64,000 bases of DNA from contig NZ_CP023695.1 in assembly GCF_008704395.1 (NCBI RefSeq), positions 930,001-994,000 on the forward strand. Reading direction: 5' to 3'. The position numbers were made by a program, and so were the translations under genes. Positions 54,217 through 62,537 of this stretch are shown here, piece after piece. The notes beneath the pieces were generated by a model that was not told where the DNA came from, made no database searches, and saw only the letters and a program-made list of their open reading frames with translations. The stretch is from Streptomyces alboniger. Lineage in GTDB: Bacteria > Actinomycetota > Actinomycetes > Streptomycetales > Streptomycetaceae. Position 1 is the first letter of the stretch. Each line of letters begins with the position of its first letter.

Positions 54217-55113
54217 GTGCCGATCGACTCCCCCTTCACGCGCCGCTCCGGCCTGCGGGCCGCGCTCGCCGCGGCCGTGGCGCTCCCCACGCTCGGCACC
54301 GCGCTGTCCCCCCGGCGGGCCCATGCCGCCGAGGGGGAGGCCCGCCTGGAGGTCATGTCGTACAACGTCCGCTTCGCGAGCAACAACCCGCCGCACACCT
54401 GGGCCGAACGCCGCCCGGCGACAAAGGAGATGCTCCTGCGCGCCCAGCCGCACATCATCGGCACCCAGGAGGGCCTCTACTACCAGTTGCAGGACATCGA
54501 GAGCGACATCGGCGCGAACTACGACTGGGTCGGCACGGGGGTCGGCGGCGGCAGCCGCGACGAGTTCATGGCCGTCTTTTATGACAACCGCCGACTGTTC
54601 CCGCTCGAATACGAGCACTTCTGGCTCTCGGACACCCCGTACACCATCGCCTCGAACACCTGGGGCGCCAACTCGCCCCGCATGGCCACCTGGGTGCGCT
54701 TCCTCGACCTGGTCACCAACACCCAGCTCTACGTCCTCAACACGCACCTCGACCACGTCAGCCAGAACGCGCGCGAGCGTTCGGCGACCCTCATGGCCGA
54801 ACGCATCGCCCTCATGAAGACGAGCACGCCGCTCATCGTGACGGGCGACTTCAACGCGACGGCGCACAACAGCGCCGTCTACACCACGATGCTGGGCGCT
54901 GGTCTCGTCGACACCTGGGACGCCGCGAAGGAACGCGGCCCGGCGTACGGCACGTTCGGCGGCTACAAGCCGCCCGTCCTGGGCGGCGGCCGCATCGACT
55001 GGATCCTGACGCGGCCGACGGCGCAGGTCCACTCCGCGAAGATGAACACGTTCTCGCTCGGCGGGCAGTACCCGAGCGACCATCTGCCGGTGCAGGCGAC
55101 GCTGACGCTGTGA
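54217..55113 (+). CDS. secreted endonuclease/exonuclease/phosphatase-family protein
   Basis: A 298-aa protein. A twin-arginine-like signal ([18 protein letters not shown]) with AHAAEG cleavage is followed by an EEP domain. It has [10 protein letters not shown], the metal Glu in [28 protein letters not shown] (Asp/Asn) and the final SDHLPVQA His. It acts on phosphoesters outside the cell; the substrate is not specified. It starts at GTG 54217 with AAGGAG upstream. A 15-bp-stem terminator follows. Confidence 0.88.
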   Translation: MPIDSPFTRRSGLRAALAAAVALPTLGTALSPRRAHAAEGEARLEVMSYNVRFASNNPPHTWAERRPATKEMLLRAQPHIIGTQEGLYYQLQDIESDIGANYDWVGTGVGGGSRDEFMAVFYDNRRLFPLEYEHFWLSDTPYTIASNTWGANSPRMATWVRFLDLVTNTQLYVLNTHLDHVSQNARERSATLMAERIALMKTSTPLIVTGDFNATAHNSAVYTTMLGAGLVDTWDAAKERGPAYGTFGGYKPPVLGGGRIDWILTRPTAQVHSAKMNTFSLGGQYPSDHLPVQATLTL

Positions 55114-55120
55114 CGCGCGA

Positions 55121-55154
55121 AGGCCCCCGCCCCGCGTGCGCGGGGCGGGGGCCT
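55121..55154. terminator. bidirectional hairpin between EEP gene and etfA
   Basis: AGGCCCCCGCCCCGC / GTGC / GCGGGGCGGGGGCCT forms a perfect 15-bp stem (55121-55135 with 55140-55154) between two convergent genes, eight bases after the EEP stop and 15 bases before the etfA stop. Suited to terminate both. Confidence 0.85.
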
Positions 55155-55168
55155 CAGGAGCGGAGGGA

Positions 55169-56131
55169 TCAGCCCTTGCGGGACTTGACCTCTTCGGTGA
55201 GGGCCGGCACGACCTCGAAGAGGTCGCCGACCACGCCGTAGTCGACGAGGTCGAAGATCGGGGCCTCGGCGTCCTTGTTGATGGCCACGATGGTCTTCGA
55301 GGTCTGCATGCCCGCGCGGTGCTGGATCGCGCCGGAGATGCCGGAGGCGATGTACAGCTGCGGGGAGACCGACTTGCCGGTCTGGCCGACCTGGTTGGAG
55401 TGCGGGTACCAGCCGGCGTCGACGGCGGCGCGCGAGGCGCCGACGGCGGCACCGAGCGAGTCGGCGAGCGCCTCGATGACCGAGAAGTTCTCGGCGCCGT
55501 TGACGCCGCGGCCGCCGGAGACCACGATCGCGGCCTCGGTCAGCTCGGGGCGGCCCGTCGACTCGCGCGGGGTGCGCGAGACGACCTTGGTGCCGGTGGC
55601 CTTCTCGGAGAAGGAGACCGAGAGGGCCTCGACGGCGCCCGCGGCCGGGGCGGCCTCCACGGGGGCCGAGTTCGGCTTGACCGTGATGACCGGGGTGCCC
55701 TGGGTGATGCGGGACTTGGTGGTGTACGAGGCGGCGAACGCGGACTGCGTGGCCACCGGGCCCTCGTCGCCGGCCTCCAGGTCGATGGCGTCGGTGATGA
55801 TGCCGGACTTGATGCGTACCGCGAGACGGGCGGCGATCTCCTTGGCCTCGGCGGAGGACGGCAGCAGCACGGCGGCCGGGGAGACGGCCTCGTACGCGGC
55901 CTGGAGCGCGTCCACCTTCGGTACGACGAGGTAGTCGGCGAACTCGGGGGCGTCGGCGGTGAGGACCTTCACCGCGCCGTGCTCGGCGAGCGTGGCGGCG
56001 GTGTCGGCGGCGCCGTTGCCCAGCGCGACGGCGACGGGCTCGCCGACGCGGCGGGCCAGGGTCAGCAGCTCAAGGGTGGGCTTGCGGACGGCACCGTCCA
56101 CGTGGTCGACGTAGACGAGAACTTCAGCCAT
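55169..56131 (-). CDS. etfA: electron transfer flavoprotein subunit alpha
   Basis: A 320-aa protein of normal length. The C-terminal FAD domain has [60 protein letters not shown] and [12 protein letters not shown], all classical for EtfA. With EtfB it passes electrons from acyl-CoA dehydrogenases to the membrane quinone pool. It follows etfB after 60 bp in the same operon. With fadH at the other end of the window it belongs to fatty-acid oxidation. Confidence 0.96.
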   Translation of the reverse strand: MAEVLVYVDHVDGAVRKPTLELLTLARRVGEPVAVALGNGAADTAATLAEHGAVKVLTADAPEFADYLVVPKVDALQAAYEAVSPAAVLLPSSAEAKEIAARLAVRIKSGIITDAIDLEAGDEGPVATQSAFAASYTTKSRITQGTPVITVKPNSAPVEAAPAAGAVEALSVSFSEKATGTKVVSRTPRESTGRPELTEAAIVVSGGRGVNGAENFSVIEALADSLGAAVGASRAAVDAGWYPHSNQVGQTGKSVSPQLYIASGISGAIQHRAGMQTSKTIVAINKDAEAPIFDLVDYGVVGDLFEVVPALTEEVKSRKG

Positions 56132-56191
56132 GGGACTTCAATCTCCTGCGAGTGCGAAGAATCTGGGGGCGGTGGGAAAGGTGACCGAAGC

Positions 56192-56986
56192 TCAGATGAA
56201 CTTCTGGCCCGCGAGGAACTCCGCGAGCTGCTTGCCGCCCTCGCCCTCGTCCTTGACGATCGTGCCGGCGGTGCGGGCCGGACGCTCGGCGGCGGAGTCG
56301 ACCTTGGTCCAGGCGCCCGCGAGGCCGACCTCGTCGGCGTCGATGTCCAGGTCGTCCAGCTCCAGGGCCTCCACCGGCTTCTTCTTGGCGGCCATGATGC
56401 CCTTGAAGGACGGGTAGCGGGCCTCGCCCGACTGGTCCGTCACGGACACGACGGCCGGCAGCGAGGCCTCCAGCTGCTCGGAGGCGGCGTCGCCGTCGCG
56501 GCGGCCCTTTACTGTTCCGTCGGCGCCACCCTCGACAGAGACCTCGGAGAGCAGCGTGACCTGCGGGACGCCCAGGCGCTCGGCGAGAATGGCCGGGAGC
56601 ACGCCCATGACGCCGTCCGTCGACGCCATGCCGCAGATGACCAGGTCGTAACCGGTCTTCTCGATGGCCTTGGCGAGCACCAGCGAGGTGCCCATGACGT
56701 CGCTGCCGTGCAGGTCGTCGTCCTCGACGTGGACGGCCTTGTCGGCGCCCATGGAGAGCGCCTTGCGCAGCGCGTCCTTGGCGTCCTCGGGGCCGACGGT
56801 CAGCACGGTGATCTCCGCGTCGTCCGCCTCGTCGGCGATCTGGAGCGCCTGCTCGACCGCGTACTCATCCAGCTCCGACAGCAGGCCGTCGACGTCGTCG
56901 CGGTCGACGGTCAGGTCATCGGCGAAGTGCCGGTCGCCGGTGGCGTCGGGCACGTACTTCACACAGACAACGATCCTCAAGCTCAC
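56192..56986 (-). CDS. etfB: electron transfer flavoprotein subunit beta
   Basis: A 264-aa protein with the beginning SLRIVVCVKYVPDATGDRHF, LDEYAVEQALQIAD and the AMP-binding loop (GMASTDGVMGVLPAILAERL). The C-terminal ETF-beta signature region ends MAAKKKPVEALELDDL. It binds AMP and forms the heterodimer with EtfA. First gene of the etfBA operon. A perfect 12-bp palindrome stands 129-140 bp before the start. Confidence 0.95.
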   Translation of the reverse strand: MSLRIVVCVKYVPDATGDRHFADDLTVDRDDVDGLLSELDEYAVEQALQIADEADDAEITVLTVGPEDAKDALRKALSMGADKAVHVEDDDLHGSDVMGTSLVLAKAIEKTGYDLVICGMASTDGVMGVLPAILAERLGVPQVTLLSEVSVEGGADGTVKGRRDGDAASEQLEASLPAVVSVTDQSGEARYPSFKGIMAAKKKPVEALELDDLDIDADEVGLAGAWTKVDSAAERPARTAGTIVKDEGEGGKQLAEFLAGQKFI

Positions 56987-57114
56987 GCCGGCTCTCCTAC
57001 TGCATCGTCTTTACTGGGCTGCTGCCTTGGCTTGGCTACTGCCTTCTTGCAGGCAGCATAGGCGCCTGAAGCGGCGGATCCCGGTCGGGGCGGCCCGCGC
57101 TCCGACCGAAATAT

Positions 57115-57126
57115 TACTCATGAGTA
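57115..57126. promoter_or_regulatory. palindromic operator in the etfB upstream region
   Basis: TACTCATGAGTA is a perfect 12-bp palindrome in an AT-rich patch (AAATATTACTCATGAGTAC) within the otherwise GC-rich 248-bp region upstream of etfB. The form and position suit a TetR-type repressor, for example of fatty-acid metabolism. The cognate regulator is not in the window. Confidence 0.45.
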
Positions 57127-57234
57127 CACCCAGTTCATTCCCGCTGAGCAAGCGCTTTGAACTGTGACGTTCCCAACGCTCCGTAATCGGGCCGCGCACC
57201 CGTCGGACGGGAACCCTCCGTCGCGCGGGAACTC

Positions 57235-57744
57235 TCAGTCGCGCAGGGCGTTGAACCGCCCCTGGTGATACAGGAGCGGGCGGCCCTCGCCCGCGGGATC
57301 GCCGGTGACCACCTCCGCGAGCACCAGGCGGTGGTCGCCCGCGGGCACGCGCGCCACGACCCGGCAGACCAGCCAGGCGAGCGCGCCGTCGAGCACGGGC
57401 ACCCCCTCGGGCCCCTCGTGCCAGCTGGTGGGCGCGCCGAAGCGGTCCGCGCCGCTGCGCGCGAAGGTGGCGGCGAGATCCCGCTGGTGCTCGCCGAGTA
57501 TGTGGACGCCGACGTGCTCCGCCTCGGAGACCGCGGGCCAGCTGGAGGCGCCGGTGCCGATACCGAACGAGATCATCGGGGGCTCGGCCGAGACCGAGGT
57601 GAGCGAGGTGGCGGTGAAGCCCACGGGGCGGGAGCCGTGCGCCGCGGTGATCACGGCGACCCCGGCGGCGTGCCGGCGGAAGACCGAGCGCAGCAGATCG
57701 GGGGTGGCGGTCGTGGGGGTGCCGAGGGCGGGCGATGCCGTCAT
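57235..57744 (-). CDS. flavin reductase family protein (FMN-binding split barrel)
   Basis: A 169-aa protein with DLLRSVFRRHAAGVAVITAA, RPVGFTATSLTSVSAEPPMI, SFGIGTGASSWPAV and VHILGEHQRDLAATFARSG, the flavin-reductase-like split barrel. It reduces FMN/FAD for a partner monooxygenase or acts in sulfur metabolism. ATG 57744 has GAAGGA eight bases upstream. A 26-residue leader peptide with the cysteine-attenuator consensus is encoded 43 bp upstream, suggesting control by cysteine supply. Confidence 0.88.
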   Translation of the reverse strand: MTASPALGTPTTATPDLLRSVFRRHAAGVAVITAAHGSRPVGFTATSLTSVSAEPPMISFGIGTGASSWPAVSEAEHVGVHILGEHQRDLAATFARSGADRFGAPTSWHEGPEGVPVLDGALAWLVCRVVARVPAGDHRLVLAEVVTGDPAGEGRPLLYHQGRFNALRD

Positions 57745-57787
57745 CGAGTGGTCCTTCTGCCGGAGGTGCGAGCGAAGACGTCGGTGC

Positions 57788-57868
57788 TCAGCGGTGCGGA
57801 CAGCGCGCACTGGCGTGGCGGGCGAGGTCGAGGTGGACACGCTCGTACAGCAGGAGGTCCCGGGGCAT
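57788..57868 (-). CDS. putative cysteine-attenuator leader peptide
   Basis: A 26-residue open frame, MPRDLLLYERVHLDL followed by ARHASARCPHR. It matches the actinobacterial leader-peptide pattern (R/E-R-x-H-x-DL-x-R-x-A-S-x-x-C), which precedes sulfur and cysteine-related genes and puts a Cys codon near the stop. It ends 43 nt before the flavin reductase start. By analogy, stalling at the Cys codon when cysteine is low would change RNA folding and raise expression of the downstream gene. The RBS is weak. The claim rests on motif similarity and position. Confidence 0.72.
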   Translation of the reverse strand: MPRDLLLYERVHLDLARHASARCPHR

Positions 57869-57963
57869 GGCAGCAGGCTCGCGACAGGTGTGGCATGCAG
57901 TCAAGTCCGTGACCGCATATGAAAGACACGTCACTGGCGGGCAGCCGGCCGGGGAGCGGACGG

Positions 57964-58290
57964 TCACACGGCCTCCCCCAGCGCGGCGATCACATCGGCC
58001 TTGCGGGGCTGTCCGGCGGCGCGGCGCACCACGCGGCCGTGCGCGTCCAGGACGAGCACCGTCGGCGTCTTGAGGACGCGCAGCTCCCGGACCAGCTCCA
58101 GGTGGTCCTCGGCGTCGATCTCCACATGGGCCACGCCGGGGATCATCGAGGCCACGTCCGCGAGGACTCTGCGGGTCGCGCGGCAGGGCTGGCAGAAGGC
58201 GCTGGAGAACTGTACGAGCGTCGCCCGCTCCCCCAGCCCCTGTCCGATGTCCGTCGCGCCGAGCCTTCGCCCGGTGTCGCGTCCTGCCAC
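57964..58290 (-). CDS. thioredoxin-family protein
   Basis: A 108-aa thioredoxin fold. The redox motif is in LVQFSSAFCQPCRATRR (CQPC, where classical thioredoxin has CGPC), and cis-proline lies in LKTPTVLVLD. The end is GQPRKADVIAALGEA. The GTG at 58290 is chosen because GGGAGG lies six bases upstream; a frame open to an ATG at 58398 would give 144 aa. Related streptomycete proteins often carry an N-terminal membrane segment that is absent here. It could act on extracytoplasmic or cytosolic disulfides. Confidence 0.8.
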   Translation of the reverse strand: MAGRDTGRRLGATDIGQGLGERATLVQFSSAFCQPCRATRRVLADVASMIPGVAHVEIDAEDHLELVRELRVLKTPTVLVLDAHGRVVRRAAGQPRKADVIAALGEAV

Positions 58291-58515
58291 GTACGCCTCC
58301 CGCCCCTCGTCCTTGTTGTGGTCGCCTCCCCCGTTCAGCGCTCGCGTACCCGCGAAAGATTCCGACGTGACGAGAATCTCCCGGATTGAGGGCACCAAGG
58401 CTGGTCACTCGTCCGTTCTTGGGGCACGATCTGCGCAACGCCGAAAAACCTACGGCTGCGTAACCTCCCGCCCGGAGCCCCCTCCCCAGGCAGAAACGAA
58501 GGGCCCTCCCCACCC

Positions 58516-59244
58516 ATGGCAGAGCTTGTCTACCGTCCGGTCATCGGTGCCGCGAAAACGCTGTTCAAGGCGTGGGACCTGAAGATCGACTGCAAAGGCT
58601 CGGAGAACATCCCACGGTCCGGCGGCGCGGTCCTCGTCAGCAACCACATCAGCTACCTCGACTTCATCTTCGACGGGCTCGCAGCGCTGCCGCAGAAGCG
58701 CCTCGTGCGCTTCATGGCCAAGGAGTCGGTCTTCCGGCACAAGATCTCCGGGCCGCTGATGCGCGGGATGAAGCACATCCCCGTGGACCGCAAGCAGGGC
58801 GAGACGGCCTACGCGCACGCGCTGGACTCGCTGCGCTCCGGGGAGATCATCGGCGTCTTCCCCGAGGCGACGATCTCGCAGTCCTTCACGCTCAAGACCT
58901 TCAAGTCGGGCGCCGCGCGCCTGGCCCAAGAGGCCGGGGTGCCGATCATCCCGATGGCCCTGTGGGGCACGCAGCGGCTGTGGACCAAGGGGCACCCGCG
59001 CAACTTCAGACGCAGCCACCTGCCGATCACGATCCGTGTCGGCGAGCCGGTCGAGGCGCCCAAGGACCAGTACGCAGGCGCGATCACCCGGCGGGTCCGG
59101 GAGCGCTGCCAGGAGCTGCTGGAGGCCGCTCAGCGCGCCTACCCGGTGCGCCCCAAGGGCCCGGACGACACCTGGTGGATGCCGGCCCACCTCGGCGGGA
59201 CGGCGCCGACCCCGGCCGAGGTGAAGGCCGCCGAGGCCGGCTGA
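58516..59244 (+). CDS. 1-acyl-glycerol-3-phosphate acyltransferase (PlsC family)
   Basis: A 242-aa lysophospholipid acyltransferase. The catalytic HX4D is in SNHISYLDFIFDG, motif II is near MKHIPVDRKQG, and motif III is GVFPEATISQSFTLK (the P-E-G region, here PEAT). It transfers acyl groups to lysophosphatidate in membrane-lipid synthesis. Streptomycetes have several paralogues. It lies alone between convergent and divergent neighbours. Confidence 0.9.
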   Translation: MAELVYRPVIGAAKTLFKAWDLKIDCKGSENIPRSGGAVLVSNHISYLDFIFDGLAALPQKRLVRFMAKESVFRHKISGPLMRGMKHIPVDRKQGETAYAHALDSLRSGEIIGVFPEATISQSFTLKTFKSGAARLAQEAGVPIIPMALWGTQRLWTKGHPRNFRRSHLPITIRVGEPVEAPKDQYAGAITRRVRERCQELLEAAQRAYPVRPKGPDDTWWMPAHLGGTAPTPAEVKAAEAG

Positions 59245-59256
59245 CCGGCCCTCGCC

Positions 59257-59970
59257 CTACCGCGGCGCGTGGACGGTGACGTGCGCGCCGGGGCTGAACT
59301 TCTCCAGGAGTCCGGCGAGTTCGGCGCCCGCCGCCTCAAGACCGGCGTCCGGCCCCACGCCCTCCAACAGGAAGATCGCGTTCACCGACTCCTCGGTGAG
59401 ACGGGTGCGCGGCCCCTGGCGCCAGTTCCAGCGCCGGCAGGTGACGCCCTCGTCGTCACACCAGACGACCTCACCGGCCTCGGGGTGCTCGACGACCCCC
59501 TCCCCCGCCGCGGCGGTCACGAAGTCCTCGGTGCCGGTGGCCCGCACCAGGCGCATACCGCCCTTGATCAGGTCCAGGTCCTCGCCACCGACCGGGATCA
59601 GATGGGCCACGCTGATCGCGTTGTAGACGTCGACGAGGGTGTTGATCCTGGGCAGTCCGCCGTCGGCGAGCGCCCGCTTGGCCAGCGCCTCGGCGGAGTT
59701 GCGAGTCCGCGAGGGCTTCGCGCCGAAGGCCGTGTAGGCGGCGCGCCAGGCGGCCATGTGCGGGTCCTCGTGCGGTGCGCGGCCGTCGAGTCGTACGGCG
59801 AGACGCCGCGCCGCGTCGTCGAGGAGGGCCGAGCTGTCGTCGGTGCTCGGGCCGTTGACGAGGCCGTGGGCCTCGATGGCGAGGTGGGTGAAGCCGGGCG
59901 CGAGGGTGCGCACCTCGTCGGAGACGGTGAGTGTCAGGGGTGCTCGGGGCGCTACTGGCGGGACTGTCAT
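59257..59970 (-). CDS. B3/B4 (PheRS beta-like) domain protein
   Basis: A 237-aa protein consisting of the B3/4 domain found in phenylalanyl-tRNA synthetase beta chains. It has AAWRAAYTAFGAKPSRTRNS, GGLPRINTLVDVYNAISVAH, IKGGMRLVRATGTEDF and CRRWNWRQGPRTRLTEES. Stand-alone members are widespread and may proofread tRNA or bind nucleotides; function unproven. It is convergent with plsC (12-bp gap) and 28 bp after the transglutaminase gene. Confidence 0.85.
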   Translation of the reverse strand: MTVPPVAPRAPLTLTVSDEVRTLAPGFTHLAIEAHGLVNGPSTDDSSALLDDAARRLAVRLDGRAPHEDPHMAAWRAAYTAFGAKPSRTRNSAEALAKRALADGGLPRINTLVDVYNAISVAHLIPVGGEDLDLIKGGMRLVRATGTEDFVTAAAGEGVVEHPEAGEVVWCDDEGVTCRRWNWRQGPRTRLTEESVNAIFLLEGVGPDAGLEAAGAELAGLLEKFSPGAHVTVHAPR

Positions 59971-59998
59971 GTGGCGGGCCTTGCTGTGTCGGGGCTCG

Positions 59999-60592
59999 TC
60001 AGAGCGCGTCGGGGAGGTTCTCCCACAGGTGCGGCCGGTCCGGCGCGCTCTTCATGGCGCTCAGGACCACCGGATGTGGTGCAGCATAGAGTACTGGATA
60101 GTCCATCTCATTGGACTCGCCGTCGGGCGAAAAGGCCAGCCGCTCCCCGGCCAGTGAGAACCGGGCGTCGACGCCCGGTTTGTTGCCGCGGCAGTCCTGC
60201 CGGTGCCACTTCCCGTCGAAGCGCACGGCGACGAGGCCGTGGACGCAGTGACCGCTTCCCGCGTCATGGGTCAGCCGCTGGTAGCAGAGCGCGGTCGGGA
60301 TGCCCTCGGCACGCAGCAGCGCGGCCAGCGCGTGGGCCTTCGCGTGACAGATGCCGGTGCCCTGCTCCAGGACGTCCGAGGCGCGCCACGTGACGCGCAT
60401 GTCGCCGCTGTCGGCGGAGTGCGGGATGGCGTCCCGCACGAACTCGTACGCGGCCTGCGCGTATACGTATGAATCGACGGCCTGCGCGGCCAGGCGCCCA
60501 GCGATCTCGCGTACGAGGGGATGCTGATGGTCGACGACCTCATCGGCAGCCAGATAGGCGGGCAGGTCAGGGTTTTCCTGGATCAGCTGCAT
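59999..60592 (-). CDS. transglutaminase-like cysteine peptidase family protein
   Basis: A 197-aa protein. The Cys-His-Asp triad of the transglutaminase core is visible as DVLEQGTGICHAKAHALAAL, GHCVHGLVAVRF and DCRGNKPGVDARF. There is no signal peptide. The start at ATG 60592 is favoured because the longer frame would include the AT-rich hairpin sequence. It is separated from the threonine aldolase stop by an 87-bp gap holding a large inverted repeat. Substrate unknown. Confidence 0.82.
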   Translation of the reverse strand: MQLIQENPDLPAYLAADEVVDHQHPLVREIAGRLAAQAVDSYVYAQAAYEFVRDAIPHSADSGDMRVTWRASDVLEQGTGICHAKAHALAALLRAEGIPTALCYQRLTHDAGSGHCVHGLVAVRFDGKWHRQDCRGNKPGVDARFSLAGERLAFSPDGESNEMDYPVLYAAPHPVVLSAMKSAPDRPHLWENLPDAL

Positions 60593-60609
60593 GAGACGGG
60601 AGCATAGAA

Positions 60610-60651
60610 ATGCGGCCGACCGCAAGTCAATGACTTTCCGGTCGACCGCAT
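60610..60651 (-). terminator. large imperfect hairpin between threonine aldolase and transglutaminase
   Basis: ATGCGGCCGACCGCAAGTCA (60610-60629) is nearly the reverse complement of 60631-60651 (one substitution, one bulge, one mismatch), with a one-base centre. On the transcribed minus strand the hairpin is followed by TTTCTAT. It lies about 30 bp after the threonine aldolase stop, so a terminator or attenuator is likely; an operator for the downstream gene is the alternative. Confidence 0.6.
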
Positions 60652-60679
60652 ATTCATGCAAGGAGCGAAGGGGATGCGA

Positions 60680-61774
60680 TCAGCGCGCCATCTCCTCCTT
60701 GAGCGCCGCGAGGAACCCGTCGACGTCCTCCGCACGGGTGTCGAACGCGCACATCCAGCGCACGACGCCCGCCGCCTCGTCCCAGAAGTAGAAGCGGTAC
60801 CGCTTCTGAAGCCGCTCGCTCACATCGTGCGGCAGGCGCGCGAAGACGGCGTTGGCCTGCACCGGGTAGAGGATCTCCACGCCGTGCACCGAGCGGACAC
60901 CGTCCGCGAGGCGCTGGGCCATCTCGTTGGCGTGCCGGGCGTTGCGCAGCCACAGGTCCTTGGCGAGCAGCGCCTCCAGCTGCACGGAGACGAAACGCAT
61001 CTTCGAGGCGAGCTGCATCGACATCTTGCGCAGGTGCTTCATGTGGCGCACGGCGTCCTGGTTGATCACCACGACGGCCTCGCCGAACAGCGCGCCGTTC
61101 TTGGTGCCGCCGAGCGAGAGGATGTCGACGCCGACCGCGTTCGTGAACGTGCGCATCGGCACGTCCAGCGCGGCCGCCGCGTTGGCTATCCGCGAGCCGT
61201 CGAGGTGCACCTTCATGCCGAGCCGGTGCGCGTGGTCGCAGATCGCGCGGATCTCCTCGGGCGTGTACAGCGTGCCCAGCTCGGTGTTCTGCGCGATCGA
61301 GACGACCTGCGGCATCGCGCGGTGCTCGTCGTCCCAGCCGAACGCCTGCTTGTCGATCAGCTCGGGGGTGAGCTTGCCGTCCGGCGTCGGCACCGTGAGC
61401 AGCTTGATGCCGGCCATGCGCTCGGGGGCGCCGCCCTCGTCGACGTTGATGTGCGCGGACTCGGCGCAGATCACCGCGCCCCAGCGGTCGGTGACCGCCT
61501 GGAGCGCGACGACGTTGGCACCCGTGCCGTTGAACACCGGGAACGCCTCGGCGGTGGGGCCGAAGTGTCCTCGGATCACCTGCTGGAGGTTGGCCGTGTA
61601 GTCGTCCTCGCCGTACGCGATCTGGTGGCCGCCGTTGGCCAGGGCCAGGGCGGCCATGACCTCGGGGTGCGCGCCCGCGTAGTTGTCGCTCGCGAAGCCC
61701 CGCACGTCCGGGTCGTGGTGGCGCCGGGCGTCGGTCTTCGGCGGGTTCACGGCGTCTTTGGCGGCAGTGGTCAC
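60680..61774 (-). CDS. threonine aldolase family protein (PLP)
   Basis: A 364-aa fold-type I PLP enzyme. Motifs include GFASDNYAGAHPEVMAAL, FNGTGANVVALQAV, SAHINVDEGGAPE, HLDGSRIANAAA and the Schiff-base lysine in DILSLGGTKNGALFGEA. It cleaves L-threonine to glycine plus acetaldehyde, or a related beta-hydroxy amino acid. GTG 61774 overlaps the SDR stop (GTGA), so it is translationally coupled to it. It is the third gene of a DUF6421/SDR/aldolase operon. Confidence 0.9.
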   Translation of the reverse strand: MTTAAKDAVNPPKTDARRHHDPDVRGFASDNYAGAHPEVMAALALANGGHQIAYGEDDYTANLQQVIRGHFGPTAEAFPVFNGTGANVVALQAVTDRWGAVICAESAHINVDEGGAPERMAGIKLLTVPTPDGKLTPELIDKQAFGWDDEHRAMPQVVSIAQNTELGTLYTPEEIRAICDHAHRLGMKVHLDGSRIANAAAALDVPMRTFTNAVGVDILSLGGTKNGALFGEAVVVINQDAVRHMKHLRKMSMQLASKMRFVSVQLEALLAKDLWLRNARHANEMAQRLADGVRSVHGVEILYPVQANAVFARLPHDVSERLQKRYRFYFWDEAAGVVRWMCAFDTRAEDVDGFLAALKEEMAR

Positions 61775-62511
61775 GGCTTCTCGGTCAGCCACAGGCGGTT
61801 TCCGTTCACTTCCCCGGCGGGCCGCTCCCAGACGCCGGCGATGGCCTCGGCCAGCTCCTTGACGTCCGTGAAGCCCGCGAACTTCGCGTTGGGCCGCTCC
61901 GCGCGCATCGCGTCGTGCACCAGCGCCTTGACCACCAGGATGGCAGCCGCCGCGCGCGGCCCCTCCTCGCCCCCCGCCTTGCGGAAGGCGTCCGCGAGGG
62001 CGAGCGTCCAGGCCTCGGCCGCCGCCTTGGAGGCCGCGTACGCCGCGTTGCCCGCGGTCGGCTTGGACGCGCCCGCCGCGCTGATCAGCAGGTAACGTCC
62101 CCGGTCGCTGCGCCGCAGACCGTCCTCGAAGGCGAGGGTGGTGTGCTGCACGGTGCGGATCAGGAGCTTCTCCAGGAAGTCCCAGTCGGCGAGGTCGGTC
62201 TCGGCGAAGCTCTTGCTGCCGCGCCAGCCGCCCACGAGGTGGACGAGACCGTCGATCCGCCCGAACTCCTTCTCCGTGCGCGTCGCCCACTCACGGGCGG
62301 CGTCCAGGTCCAGGAGATCGACCGTGTCACCGATGACGGTGGCCCCGCCATGCGCGTACCGCGCGGCGTCCACGGCCTCGGCGAGGCGCGCGGGATCGGC
62401 GTCCGACGCCACGACCGTGGCCCCTGCCTCGGCCAGCCTCAGCAGCGTGGCGCGCCCGGCGGCCCCGGCGGCGCCGGCCACCGCGATCACGGCTCCATCG
62501 AGTACGGACAT
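61771..62511 (-). CDS. short-chain dehydrogenase/reductase (SDR)
   Basis: A 246-aa SDR. The Rossmann start VIAVAGAAGAAGRATLLRLA has the glycine pattern. The catalytic Tyr-x3-Lys is seen in GNAAYAASKAAAEAW, with Ser in LLISAAGAS. The cofactor is probably NAD(P)H; substrate unknown. ATG 62511 has an excellent GGAGGAGG. It sits 26 bp after DUF6421 and overlaps the threonine aldolase gene, so an operon is clear. A carbonyl intermediate of amino-acid metabolism is possible. Confidence 0.9.
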   Translation of the reverse strand: MSVLDGAVIAVAGAAGAAGRATLLRLAEAGATVVASDADPARLAEAVDAARYAHGGATVIGDTVDLLDLDAAREWATRTEKEFGRIDGLVHLVGGWRGSKSFAETDLADWDFLEKLLIRTVQHTTLAFEDGLRRSDRGRYLLISAAGASKPTAGNAAYAASKAAAEAWTLALADAFRKAGGEEGPRAAAAILVVKALVHDAMRAERPNAKFAGFTDVKELAEAIAGVWERPAGEVNGNRLWLTEKP

Positions 62512-62537
62512 GGTCCTCGCCTCCTCCTGGCGGCCGC

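Noticed and set aside
57120..57167. 15-codon frame MSTPSSFPLSKRFEL as a leader peptide
   Set aside because: It lacks the leader consensus and RBS, lies on the strand opposite both neighbouring genes, and overlaps the palindrome.
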